From a bacterium (GTDB lineage Bacteria > Patescibacteriota > Minisyncoccia > UBA6257 > 02-FULL-45-10c): DNA of 41,024 bases. The DNA lies in contig JAUYKI010000002.1 in assembly GCA_030700025.1 (NCBI GenBank), forward strand, positions 1 to 41,024, written 5' to 3'. The first letter of the stretch is position 1. Each line of letters starts with the position of its first letter. Shown one piece after another: positions 7,678-16,696 of the stretch. Below the pieces are notes generated by a model, which was not told the DNA's origin, made no database searches, and worked only from the letters and a program-made list of their open reading frames with translations. The position numbers and the translations under genes were made by a program.

Positions 7678-8646
7678 TTAGAATGTATAGGCGCTCTTCA
7701 TCCAATTATACAATAGTTCTGTTTGTTCAAAGCGGATTTCCGCTCCAAAAACTATTATTAGGATCCGGTGGCCCTGGTGTTGGAAGATAGAAATTTGATT
7801 TTTTCCGGCAGCGTCAATAAATCCGGTTTTGCCCCCCAGAAAATCCGGCCGGCCGGCAAAAACATTAATATTGGTTAAAGTTTTCCCGTTGTTATTATTA
7901 ACATCAGTTATCACTACTTCTTTTAATCGGGTCGTGTCAAAAATATCCGGATGGGTTTTTAAAATATACTTCACTAATTTTTCCAGGTCCCGGGCGGTAG
8001 ATTGGTTTAAAAATGACAAACCGGTAACTTCCGAAAAATTAGTTTGGGACATTCCCAGCGCCCCGGCTTTTTCCGCCATCGCGGAAATAAAATTGCTTTC
8101 CCCGTAGAAATCGGCAATCGCCTGGGCCGCGTCGTTGCTGGATACCACTAACGAGGCTTTTATCAGATCGCCGGTTTTATAAATTTCCCCGATTTTAAAT
8201 TTACCAGATTCCCCTTCGGTATTAAAAGCTTTTTCGCTGATTGGGATGTGCTTATCGCGCCCTACATTTTCCAAGGCAATGACAATAGTCATTAGTTTAG
8301 TGACGGAAGCAATTGGCCAGCGGGCATCGCTTTTCAAGTCAAAAAGGTCGGTTCCGGTGTCCAGGTCTTCCACTAGCGCTGCTTGGACATTGGTCGCCGG
8401 CAAAGGCACGCCCTCTTTTCTTTGAGGAACAATCAGTCCAGCGAAATCCGGCAAATCTATGACGGTCGTCCGGCTTTCTTTTTGGGGAGTCAGCAGGGCC
8501 GGCTGGATAGAAGCGGTTAAGCTGGTGTCTTGGATATTGTTTTGCGAAGAAATTTTACGCAAATTATCGCGGTCTACTTTGGATACCAGCGAAAATATTA
8601 AAATTATCAGCGTTAATAATAAGCTATTAAATGCTTGCTTCTTCAT
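7678..8646 (-). CDS. D-alanyl-D-alanine carboxypeptidase (PBP5-like, S11)
   Basis: ASVTKLMT (SxxK), SSNDAA (SxN), GGKTGF (KTG). Confidence 0.85.
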   Translation of the reverse strand: MKKQAFNSLLLTLIILIFSLVSKVDRDNLRKISSQNNIQDTSLTASIQPALLTPQKESRTTVIDLPDFAGLIVPQRKEGVPLPATNVQAALVEDLDTGTDLFDLKSDARWPIASVTKLMTIVIALENVGRDKHIPISEKAFNTEGESGKFKIGEIYKTGDLIKASLVVSSNDAAQAIADFYGESNFISAMAEKAGALGMSQTNFSEVTGLSFLNQSTARDLEKLVKYILKTHPDIFDTTRLKEVVITDVNNNNGKTLTNINVFAGRPDFLGGKTGFIDAAGKNQISIFQHQGHRILIIVFGAEIRFEQTELLYNWMKSAYTF

Positions 8647-9241
8647 CTGGTTGTTTTTCGGGCTCCTCGCTTTTAATTTCTTCTTGTTTTATTTCTTCCT
8701 GGACTTTAGTTTCGGCGTAAAGAGTTTTAACCAGATCGTTATATTTTTGATATTCCGGCAATTGGTTATTTTTTGCTAAGCCCAGTTTCTTTAATAGTTC
8801 AAAACTAGTGGTGTAAACAAAAGCATTCATCCGCTTCGGATCCGGTTCCCGCTCTACCAAGCCCCGCATCAAAAGATTCCGCAGGATAAAACTGGAATTG
8901 ACTCCCCGGATATATTCCAAGTCTGCCCGATTAACCGGGCCGGCATAGGCAATAATAGACAAGGTTTCTAAAGTAGCTGGAGTGAGGTCTTCGGTAAACT
9001 CTTCCTTAGTAATATCTTCCACTAATTTAGAAAATTCCGGCTTGGTAACCAGTTGGATCCGGCCCTTGTCCTGCACCAGCATCAATCCCCTTTCAGGTCT
9101 TTTCAGCTCTTCTTCTAAAAGCGCTAAACCGCTTTCCACTTCTTCTTGTTTGAACCCTAGCATTTTAGCCAGCTTTTTAACTTCTAGCGGTTCGCCGTAG
9201 ATAAAAAGCAAAGCTTCTAATTTTGAAATTAATTCTGCCAT
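8627..9241 (-). CDS. scpB: segregation and condensation protein B
   Basis: LEALLFIYGEPLEVKKLAKML, TPATLETLSIIAY, RADLEYIRGV. Confidence 0.9.
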   Translation of the reverse strand: MAELISKLEALLFIYGEPLEVKKLAKMLGFKQEEVESGLALLEEELKRPERGLMLVQDKGRIQLVTKPEFSKLVEDITKEEFTEDLTPATLETLSIIAYAGPVNRADLEYIRGVNSSFILRNLLMRGLVEREPDPKRMNAFVYTTSFELLKKLGLAKNNQLPEYQKYNDLVKTLYAETKVQEEIKQEEIKSEEPEKQPDEEASI

Positions 9242-9942
9242 TATTTTTTGATAGTTATTTCCGAAAATTGGCCTGACTGCTCAACCGTTATTAAGTGATC
9301 GCGCAATAAATGGAGCATTGCTAGAAATAATACAATAATTTCCAGCTTTGGCCTATCCTTGGAAATTTGACTAAAACTTTGTTGGGCTTGCTCCTGCAGG
9401 CGGCGCAGAAGTTCTTTAACTTTTTCTTCCACGCTAATTACTATTCTTCTCACGGTTTGTTTTTCCGGAATTAAGCTTTGAAGCTGATTGAGCGCCGACA
9501 AAATTGCTTTTTCCAGGTCGGAAGCCTGCAAATCTTTGGGCGGATAAAAAACAACCGGCAAATTCATTAAAAACTGCCGGGCAAAAGCGCTGGGATTTTT
9601 ATCCCAGGCTTGGTTTAAATTCAAAGCCGCGTTTTTAAATTCTTTATAGATTTTTAAGCGGGCTTCTAAGTCGCGGATGTCTACTTCTTCCTCCTGGGTT
9701 AATTCCAGACTGGGCAGAATGGACTTGGATTTAATAAGAAGCAATCGGGACGCTACGACTACGAAATCGGCCAGCACGCTCGGATGCCGGGCTTCCGCGC
9801 TAAGGGCCTTTAAGTAATTCAAAAAATCTTCGGTTACGGCTGCTAAGCTGATGGTAGTAATTTCCAGCTTCTTTGCCTCAATTAGTTCTAGAAGCTTATC
9901 CAGCGGTCCGGAAAATTGATCTAATTTTACTAAATAACTCAT
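9241..9942 (-). CDS. scpA: segregation and condensation protein A
   Basis: FSGPLDKLLELIEAKKLEITTISLAAVTEDFLNYL; adjacent to scpB. Confidence 0.9.
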   Translation of the reverse strand: MSYLVKLDQFSGPLDKLLELIEAKKLEITTISLAAVTEDFLNYLKALSAEARHPSVLADFVVVASRLLLIKSKSILPSLELTQEEEVDIRDLEARLKIYKEFKNAALNLNQAWDKNPSAFARQFLMNLPVVFYPPKDLQASDLEKAILSALNQLQSLIPEKQTVRRIVISVEEKVKELLRRLQEQAQQSFSQISKDRPKLEIIVLFLAMLHLLRDHLITVEQSGQFSEITIKK

Positions 9943-9973
9943 AACAATTAACTATTCACTATTAACTATTAAC

Positions 9974-10333
9974 TTACGATTTTAATGTCTTTTTAAACCC
10001 TCCAAGCTGATTCATAATCTTTATTAATTTATTAGTGACCAATTCAAAATCGCCTTTGGTAATAAAATGGTTATCTCTTAATATATCTAGAATAGCAAAT
10101 GTTTCATGGAGGGATCCCAGTGCGATATTAATGAATCTAGTAAAGTCTTTATCTGAATGTTTGCCGCTTCCCTCCGCAATGTTTAAGGTAATAGAAAGTG
10201 AAGACCTGATTATTTGGCTGCCTATATCGAATCTGTGTTCTTTGGGGAGTTTGTTAACAATTTTTAAAATCAAAGAAAATATTTCCTTAGAATCTTTATA
10301 TACTGGCCAATTTAAAAATCTTAGTTTGTCCAT
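9974..10333 (-). CDS. four-helix-bundle protein (23S rRNA IVP-like)
   Basis: RSSLSITLNIAEGSGKHSDKDFTRFINIALGSLHET is typical of the family. Confidence 0.85.
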   Translation of the reverse strand: MDKLRFLNWPVYKDSKEIFSLILKIVNKLPKEHRFDIGSQIIRSSLSITLNIAEGSGKHSDKDFTRFINIALGSLHETFAILDILRDNHFITKGDFELVTNKLIKIMNQLGGFKKTLKS

Positions 10334-10350
10334 TAGTTAATAGTTAGAAG

Positions 10351-11556
10351 TTAATTGTCCGTTAGTAGCGCCGCGCGCGTGTAAACGTTGCTTGGAGCCC
10401 AAAGCATCCAGCCGATTGGCGTACTGCTGGCGGATTTATAAGTGGCGGTTATCTGGGCGCGAACCTTGGTAGCGTCGTAAGTTGCTCCCATATCAAAATC
10501 TTGCAGCCATGGCCGGAGTTGGCCGCGAACAGTCTGAGTGGTGCTGGCGTTTTTTAAATGTTCCAACCGTTGATACGCGGTATACATAGATTCAAAAACT
10601 ACCTCATACGGTTTTTCGGCCGGATTTTTATATCCCAGGAAACCGCTATTATAATGGGACGGATAAACCATCGGCGCCACATAATCAAAATAAATGTAAG
10701 CATTTTCAATAATTTGGCCGATGCCCAGATCATCGTAAAGAAGAGTGGTGTAGCCGAAAAGATCGGCGGATAGGCGGGCATCTCCCAAATGTTCCCTTAA
10801 GTATTGAAAGAACCGGCGGACGGTTTCTGATTTGCTGGTTTTTTTGTTCCAAGCCGGATAAACAACGTCTTTCATATTGCCGTCCGAAGCAAAGCGGATA
10901 TAGTCAAAGTTAACTTCATCAAATCCCCTGGCCAACGCGTCTCGGGCAATTTCAATGTTATAGTCCCAGACTTCTTGCGCGGCGGTATCCATCCACATTA
11001 CGCCTTTATAATCTTTCCATTGTTTGCCAGTGGAAGAGCTGGTTAGGGCAAGATCCGGGCGGCCCAGCGCTAAAGTCGGGTCCTGAAAAACAGTTTGCCG
11101 GGCAATGACATAAATTCCGTTATCGTGGAGTTTTTTGATCAAAGCGTTAGGCCTTAAAATTTTTAAATCTCTTTTGGCTCCGTATTTTTCCACATCTTCC
11201 AGCGCGGTTGGATAACTTAATTCTCCGGAATAATCTTTAATATCAATGACAATGGCGTTTACTTCGGTTTCGTTGATTAAATTAATTAAACGGGTAATGC
11301 CCTTTTCACTGCCGGCGGTCCAGCCGGTGGCGTATATTGCCTTAATAATAGCCGGGGGGCTGTCTAACGGCGGTTGCGGTTCAATATCGCTATATGGATT
11401 TGGCTTTGGAGCCGGAGCGGGCGCTGTTTGCACGGCAACTAGTTCGGCGGACGGCTGTAAATCGCCGGAAAAATTAAAATCCCGGCTGTAGGTAAAAAAT
11501 AAAAACAGGCCAAAGCCCGCGAAAATAATTGTTGAGAATCTAAATATCTTGTTCAT
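10351..11556 (-). CDS. putative glycoside hydrolase (DUF4015-like)
   Basis: NAIVIDIKDYSGELSY, GFDEVNFDYIRFASDG, YVAPMVYPSHY; N-terminal membrane anchor. Confidence 0.85.
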   Translation of the reverse strand: MNKIFRFSTIIFAGFGLFLFFTYSRDFNFSGDLQPSAELVAVQTAPAPAPKPNPYSDIEPQPPLDSPPAIIKAIYATGWTAGSEKGITRLINLINETEVNAIVIDIKDYSGELSYPTALEDVEKYGAKRDLKILRPNALIKKLHDNGIYVIARQTVFQDPTLALGRPDLALTSSSTGKQWKDYKGVMWMDTAAQEVWDYNIEIARDALARGFDEVNFDYIRFASDGNMKDVVYPAWNKKTSKSETVRRFFQYLREHLGDARLSADLFGYTTLLYDDLGIGQIIENAYIYFDYVAPMVYPSHYNSGFLGYKNPAEKPYEVVFESMYTAYQRLEHLKNASTTQTVRGQLRPWLQDFDMGATYDATKVRAQITATYKSASSTPIGWMLWAPSNVYTRAALLTDN

Positions 11557-11673
11557 CCCGTTAGAGATAATTAAATTAGTTTTATATATTAAATGAAATT
11601 TAAAATTTAAAAATGTCGGTTGCTGTTAAATCGGCTTTATTACGGTCGCCTATGGCGACCTATCTCTAACGGG
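11557..11673 (-). repeat. Start-codon-abutting inverted-repeat element, copy 1 (CCCGTTAGAGATA...TATCTCTAACGGG)
   Basis: 117 bp; last base adjacent to the ATG of 10351-11556. Interior is inverted relative to the gene compared with the other two CCCGTTAGAG copies. Confidence 0.85.
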
Positions 11674-11788
11674 ACAAGTCCATAATAAAAATTATAAAGT
11701 AAAACCAGGTTATAATCCAACGGAGTTGATAAAAACCAATGAATAGATTAATATTCTCCTAGACCCCTAAAAGGAGGTAGAAAAGAGA

Positions 11789-11962
11789 ATGGACGCTCAA
11801 GCTCAAAGCACCTTTGTTCTTGCGGTAGCCTTTATAGGAGCCCTTGTATTTGGACTCGCTGGATTACTAGCCGTTAAATTAGATAATCTAGCCATTCTAA
11901 TAGTCAGTATGCTGGTCTATGTAGTTAGTGTACTGGTCTTCGGTGTAGTGGTCTTCTCCTGA
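11789..11962 (+). CDS. 57-aa predicted two-TM protein (MDAQAQSTFVLAVAFIGALVFGLAGLLAVKLDN...)
   Basis: Not in the ORF track. AAAAGGAGGTAGAAAAGAG-ATG; promoter TTGATA-N17-TAATAT; terminator after the stop. Confidence 0.65.
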   Translation: MDAQAQSTFVLAVAFIGALVFGLAGLLAVKLDNLAILIVSMLVYVVSVLVFGVVVFS

Positions 11963-12004
11963 AACTGACTGATGGCCCGATAAAATCTCTGTTTTGAAAG
12001 AGTT

Positions 12005-12029
12005 AACCTCGCCTATAGCGAGGTTTTTT
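12005..12029 (+). terminator. Rho-independent terminator
   Basis: AACCTCGCctataGCGAGGTTTTTT. Confidence 0.75.
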
Positions 12030-12118
12030 GTAAAAACGCTCTTTCAAGAGTGAGGGATTTTTTTATTCGAAATTTTAACTTATACTAGATACTAGATACT
12101 AAATTCTAGATTCTAATC

Positions 12119-13222
12119 ATGCTTGCCATTTATCGTAAATACCGCCCGAAGACTTTTGATGAACTTTTGGGACAGGAACATATTGTGGAAGTTTTAAAAA
12201 ACGCCGCCCGGCAGGATAGGTTCGGGCACGCCTATCTTTTTTACGGTTCGCGTGGTTCCGGCAAAACTACTACTGCCCGCTTACTGGCAAAGCTGGTAAA
12301 TTGCGAAACCCGGCAAAAAGATAAATCTTTTCAAGTTAAGGGCGAGCCCTGCAATCAGTGCCGGGTTTGCAACGAGGTTGATGAAGGGCGCGCCTTGGAT
12401 GTTATTGAAATTGACGCCGCTTCCAATACGCAGGTGGAAAAAATGCGCGACCTTATTGAAGGAAGCCGGCTGGCGCCATCGTCATACCGTTATAAATTTT
12501 TTATTTTGGACGAAGTGCACATGCTATCTAAGTCCGCTTTTAACGCGCTTTTAAAAACTTTGGAAGAACCGCCGGCGCACGCGATTTTTGTTTTAGCGAC
12601 TACGGAATATGAAAAAGTTCCGGCCACCATTTCTTCCCGCGCCCAGCGTTTTCATTTCCGGAAATTAGCTTTAACCGAAATTTTGAAAAAATTAAATATG
12701 GTTGTTAGTAATGAAAAGTTAAAAGTAGACGACGACGCACTGGAACTTATCGCGGCTTTGGGCGAAGGCAGTTTGCGGGACGCGGAATCGCTTTTGGACC
12801 AAATCGCCTCTTTGGACAAATACATAGAATTGAAAGACGTGGAACGGATTGTCGGAAAAATCGGTTATAAGAAAACCGTCCAGCTGGCGGAATACATTTT
12901 AAAAAACGAATTAAAAGAGGCATTAAAATATATCAACGAAATCAATCAGGACGGTTATAACCTTATTCAGCTGAATAAAGACTTAATCCACTATTTGCGC
13001 CGGGCTTTAACTTTGAAAACCAATTCTCAAATTGAAGAGATTTATTTGAAAGAATTAACTAAAGATGAACTCGGCCACCTTAAGAATCACGCCTTACTGA
13101 TTCAGGAAGATAAACACATAGCTTTATTGAAATCCTTAATCCGCGCTTACAGTGAAATGCGGTACTCCCCTTTCGCGATCGTGCCTTTGGAAATCGCTAT
13201 AATTGAAAATTTAAAAGAGTAA
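12119..13222 (+). CDS. dnaX: DNA polymerase III gamma/tau subunit (short form)
   Basis: RKYRPKTFDELLGQEHIV, GSRGSGKTTTARL, CNQCRVC, DEVHMLSKSAFNALLKTLEEPP. Confidence 0.93.
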   Translation: MLAIYRKYRPKTFDELLGQEHIVEVLKNAARQDRFGHAYLFYGSRGSGKTTTARLLAKLVNCETRQKDKSFQVKGEPCNQCRVCNEVDEGRALDVIEIDAASNTQVEKMRDLIEGSRLAPSSYRYKFFILDEVHMLSKSAFNALLKTLEEPPAHAIFVLATTEYEKVPATISSRAQRFHFRKLALTEILKKLNMVVSNEKLKVDDDALELIAALGEGSLRDAESLLDQIASLDKYIELKDVERIVGKIGYKKTVQLAEYILKNELKEALKYINEINQDGYNLIQLNKDLIHYLRRALTLKTNSQIEEIYLKELTKDELGHLKNHALLIQEDKHIALLKSLIRAYSEMRYSPFAIVPLEIAIIENLKE

Positions 13223-13387
13223 TCGCGAATAACGCGAATGGCGTTAAATAATGCGAATAAAGAACCATGGCCCTTGGCCGTGGTATTTTTACATTACTTG
13301 CGCTAAGAATAGTTTTTTACAAACTTGACGAAAAAAGGAAAATAGCTTACAATCAAGCAAGTTTTCTTTGAAAATAAAGGAGGCCGA

Positions 13388-14485
13388 ATGGAGATAGCGC
13401 TTTTGTTGCTGTTGCCCATACTGATCGCTCTGACGGGGTTTATTATCAGCGCGGTAAAGAATAACCAGCGGTATAGTATTACTTTTAAAGAGTTTTTGGC
13501 TCTTTTGGGCGCTGTGTCTGCCGTGGTAACGATTGGTTATCTTATTTCTCGGTACGCTGGAATATATGATGAGGAACTTTGGAACGGCCGGATTGCCAAG
13601 AAACAACAAGAACGAGTTTCTTGTTCTCATTCTTATCCGTGTAATCCATATCCTTGTGGAGATAGCAAGCATCCCAGTACTTGTTGGCATACTTGTTACG
13701 AACATACTAACGATTGGGATTGGGCACTCTACTCTACTAATAACGAGAGGATTGAAATTGCGCGAGTAGATCGCCGCGGCTCCAATGAACCACCTCGTTT
13801 TACCCGGGCGCAAATCAATGATCCGACGGCTGTGGTGCATAGCTGTAAAAATTATATTAAAGCCAACCCTTGGACGCTTTTGCGAAGGCAAGGCATGGTA
13901 GAAAAATTTAAAAATCAGATTCCGTCTTATCCCATTAAGATTTACGATTATCATTATGTAAATCGTCTTGTGGACGTTACCGGCAAGATTCCGGCCCATG
14001 AAGCCGCGCTCTGGAATCAAGATTTAATGGATATCAACGCAACACTGGGAAAGAAAAAAGAAATCAACATTGTTTTAGTAGTGGTGCCAACTTCTGATTC
14101 CGCTTATCTCCACGCCCTGGAAGAGGCCTGGCTGGGCGGGAAGAAAAATGATTTGGTGGTAATTTTAGGAGTTAGCGCGTATCCAAAAATTGATTGGGCG
14201 CGGGCAATGTCCTGGACAAGGGCGGAAGAATTAAAAATTATGCTCCGCGACCAGCTTCAGCAAATCGGCACTTTGGAAAAAAGAACTGAAATTGTTAAAA
14301 CTGTCAGCGTTTTAGCGGACGAACTATTTGTCCGGACCAAAATGAGCGAATTTAAATATCTGATGGCGGGTGTTCGCCCGCCGATCTGGGCCCTAGCCAT
14401 TCTTTTCGTGATTGGCACGGGCCTATCCATCGCCTTAACGCTTTATTTCTGGAACAACGATCCGTTCGGTTCCAGAAATTACTAA
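13388..14485 (+). CDS. membrane protein with TPM-like domain and a Cys-rich insert
   Basis: NIVLVVVPTSDSAYLHALEEAWLGGKKNDLVVILGV; C-terminal TM; SD AAAGGAGG; next to the LemA gene. Confidence 0.6.
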   Translation: MEIALLLLLPILIALTGFIISAVKNNQRYSITFKEFLALLGAVSAVVTIGYLISRYAGIYDEELWNGRIAKKQQERVSCSHSYPCNPYPCGDSKHPSTCWHTCYEHTNDWDWALYSTNNERIEIARVDRRGSNEPPRFTRAQINDPTAVVHSCKNYIKANPWTLLRRQGMVEKFKNQIPSYPIKIYDYHYVNRLVDVTGKIPAHEAALWNQDLMDINATLGKKKEINIVLVVVPTSDSAYLHALEEAWLGGKKNDLVVILGVSAYPKIDWARAMSWTRAEELKIMLRDQLQQIGTLEKRTEIVKTVSVLADELFVRTKMSEFKYLMAGVRPPIWALAILFVIGTGLSIALTLYFWNNDPFGSRNY

Positions 14486-14537
14486 TGACTCGCCTCTAGC
14501 CCGGGCCGAAACCTAACAACCCAAAAGGAGGACGAAG

Positions 14538-15095
14538 ATGAAGGTGCTTGGCGCGATACTCGGAGCTGTTTTGGTCGTAGTGCTTGTCATTGGTGTTTAT
14601 CTGGCAATTGCCGTTATTGGTTTTTACAATACTGCTACGAAAACCGAAAACGGGATCGTTATGCAGTATAAGCAAAACCAGAATAACTATGACAATTACT
14701 TTAAGAAATTAAAGGAAGCTGCCCAAGTTCCCCAGATGTACGTTGATGACATGCAGAAAATTTGGGATAAAGTAATGCGCGGCCGCTATGGGAAAAATGG
14801 ATCTAAGGCAATGTTCCAATGGATTCAGGAACATAATCCCAATGTGGATGCCTCGCTCTACGCGAAGCTTCAAACTATTATTGAAGCGGGTCGAAATAGC
14901 TTTGAAGCGGATCAAAGATCCCTGTTGGACAAAAAGCTCCAGTATGATAATTACCGAATGACCTTTCCGAATAATTTCTTGGCTGGCTGGCTTGGCTTCC
15001 CGAAGATCAAGCTGGAAGATTACGATATCGTAACTTCCGAAGAAACCGACAAAGCCTTCAAATCTAAGAAGAGTCAGCCCATCAAGTTAAAGTAA
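14538..15095 (+). CDS. LemA-family protein
   Basis: YNTATKTENGIVMQYKQNQNNYDNYFKKLKEAAQVP...; N-terminal TM; SD AAAAGGAGG. Confidence 0.75.
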   Translation: MKVLGAILGAVLVVVLVIGVYLAIAVIGFYNTATKTENGIVMQYKQNQNNYDNYFKKLKEAAQVPQMYVDDMQKIWDKVMRGRYGKNGSKAMFQWIQEHNPNVDASLYAKLQTIIEAGRNSFEADQRSLLDKKLQYDNYRMTFPNNFLAGWLGFPKIKLEDYDIVTSEETDKAFKSKKSQPIKLK

Positions 15096-15102
15096 TCTAT
15101 TT

Positions 15103-15126
15103 ACCCCCGATATTATCGGGGGTTTT
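15103..15126 (+). terminator. Rho-independent terminator
   Basis: ACCCCCGATattATCGGGGGTTTT. Confidence 0.75.
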
Positions 15127-15292
15127 AATTTGTCCCAGCTTCACCCAAGCAGAGTTGTTAATATTGACAAAACTAATTTTATATGCTATGTTTATATTTA
15201 CGTAAGCTGGCGCCGCCTTATAGCGTAGTTGCCAAACGCCAAAGAATTAAGTTATATTTAGATAACAAATTATTATTAATAAAAAATAAAAT

Positions 15293-16474
15293 ATGACAAA
15301 GAAATTACAAATTAGTTTCGCGTTTACCGCTGCTTTCGTTTTAGCGGCAATGTTATTAACCAGCATCGTCTTCGGAGAAGGAGGCAACCGGAAAATTGTC
15401 ACCTTTGATAGCGCTGTAAATGCTTCGGCGCAAGACGCGCTTTTAAAGGCGCATGGCGCGGTTAAGGTTAAGAGTTTGCCGTCCGTAAATGGAGCGGTAG
15501 TTTTGCTTTCATCCAGAGCCGCGGAACGAGCTTTGAGCGGACAAGCGGGCGTTTTGAGAGTGGAAACTGACGCGGTAGCCACTACCTTGGCCCGCTCCAC
15601 TGCTAGCAAGGGCAAACCAGCGCCTAAGCAAGTTTTACCTTGGGGCGTAGACCGAGTTGATGCCGAACAAGTTTGGCCAACCAGCAATAGCGCTGATCCG
15701 ATTAAAGTGGCAGTTGTGGACACTGGAATTTCCAGCACTCATTCTGATTTAGTTGCCAATGTTAAAGGAGGCGTTAACACCATTACCGGCGGAAGCTGGA
15801 GTGATGATAACGGCCACGGATCGCATGTCGCGGGCATTATTGGCGCGTTGAATAACACCATTGGCGTTGTTGGCGTTGCTCCTCTGGCAGATTTGTACGC
15901 TGTAAAAGTTTTGAGCGCCAGCGGTTCCGGTTATATTTCTGATATTATTGAGGGCTTGCAATGGGCAGTTGCCAATGGCATGCAAGTAGTAAATATGAGC
16001 TTGGGCGCTTCCGTTGATGTACAAGCTTTTCATGACGCAATTATTGCCACCCGCAATGCCGGCGTAACGCTGGTAGCGGCGGCAGGAAACAGCGGCGGAG
16101 CAGTCGGTTATCCGGCAGCTTATTCGGAAGTAATCGCGGTTTCGGCGACCGATTCCAATAACGTTTTAGCATCATTTTCCAGCAGAGGCCCGGAAGTTGA
16201 TTTAACTGCTCCCGGCGTAAGCATCTACTCCACTTATAAAGGAACTGCTTATAAAACTTTGTCCGGAACTTCTATGGCTTCTCCGCATGTAGCCGGCGTT
16301 GTAGCTTTAGTTCTAAACACTCCGGTTGGCTTTTATGACACTAATTTAGACGGCATTTGGAATCCTTCTGAAGTTCAAAATAAACTTCAATCTACCGCTA
16401 GCGATTTAGGAACAGGCGGTTATGACACCTTGTACGGCTGGGGCCTAGTGAATGCCTGGGCGGCTGTTCAGTAA
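15293..16474 (+). CDS. S8 family subtilisin-like serine protease with propeptide
   Basis: VAVVDTGISSTHSDL, NGHGSHVAGIIGA, LSGTSMASPHVAGVVAL; signal sequence. Confidence 0.92.
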   Translation: MTKKLQISFAFTAAFVLAAMLLTSIVFGEGGNRKIVTFDSAVNASAQDALLKAHGAVKVKSLPSVNGAVVLLSSRAAERALSGQAGVLRVETDAVATTLARSTASKGKPAPKQVLPWGVDRVDAEQVWPTSNSADPIKVAVVDTGISSTHSDLVANVKGGVNTITGGSWSDDNGHGSHVAGIIGALNNTIGVVGVAPLADLYAVKVLSASGSGYISDIIEGLQWAVANGMQVVNMSLGASVDVQAFHDAIIATRNAGVTLVAAAGNSGGAVGYPAAYSEVIAVSATDSNNVLASFSSRGPEVDLTAPGVSIYSTYKGTAYKTLSGTSMASPHVAGVVALVLNTPVGFYDTNLDGIWNPSEVQNKLQSTASDLGTGGYDTLYGWGLVNAWAAVQ

Positions 16475-16572
16475 GCGAGAATTTAGTATCTAGAAAATAG
16501 AATCTAGAATTAAAGGTCCGCCCTTGGCGGGTCTTTAATTTTGTGGTAATATATAACACTGACTTAACTATT

Positions 16573-16692
16573 ATGAATCCCGTTAGAGACAACCAAGTCA
16601 AAATTAATATGATAAACAAGATTTTCAATATACAAAGTCGAAAGCCATTAAAATTGGTTAATTTACGATTGCCTCTGGCAATCTGTCTCTAA
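16573..16692 (+). CDS. 39-codon uORF (MNPVRDNQVKINMINKIFNIQSRKPLKLVNLRLPLAICL) spanning the element upstream of typA
   Basis: Open from the upstream ATGAAT to TAA, 4 nt before the typA ATG; expression unknown. Confidence 0.35.
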   Translation: MNPVRDNQVKINMINKIFNIQSRKPLKLVNLRLPLAICL

Positions 16693-16696
16693 CGGG
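16579..16696 (+). repeat. Start-codon-abutting inverted-repeat element, copy 2 (CCCGTTAGAGACA...TGTCTCTAACGGG)
   Basis: 118 bp; flanked by a perfect direct repeat ATGAAT, the right copy of which is the typA start. Confidence 0.88.

Noticed and set aside
9974-10333. Diversity-generating retroelement (Avd-like gene)
   Set aside because: No reverse transcriptase or template/variable repeat pair seen nearby.
15150-15292. Riboswitch upstream of the subtilisin-like gene
   Set aside because: There is a promoter-like TTGACA-N17-TATGTT and a long leader, but no recognisable riboswitch core or clear stable fold.
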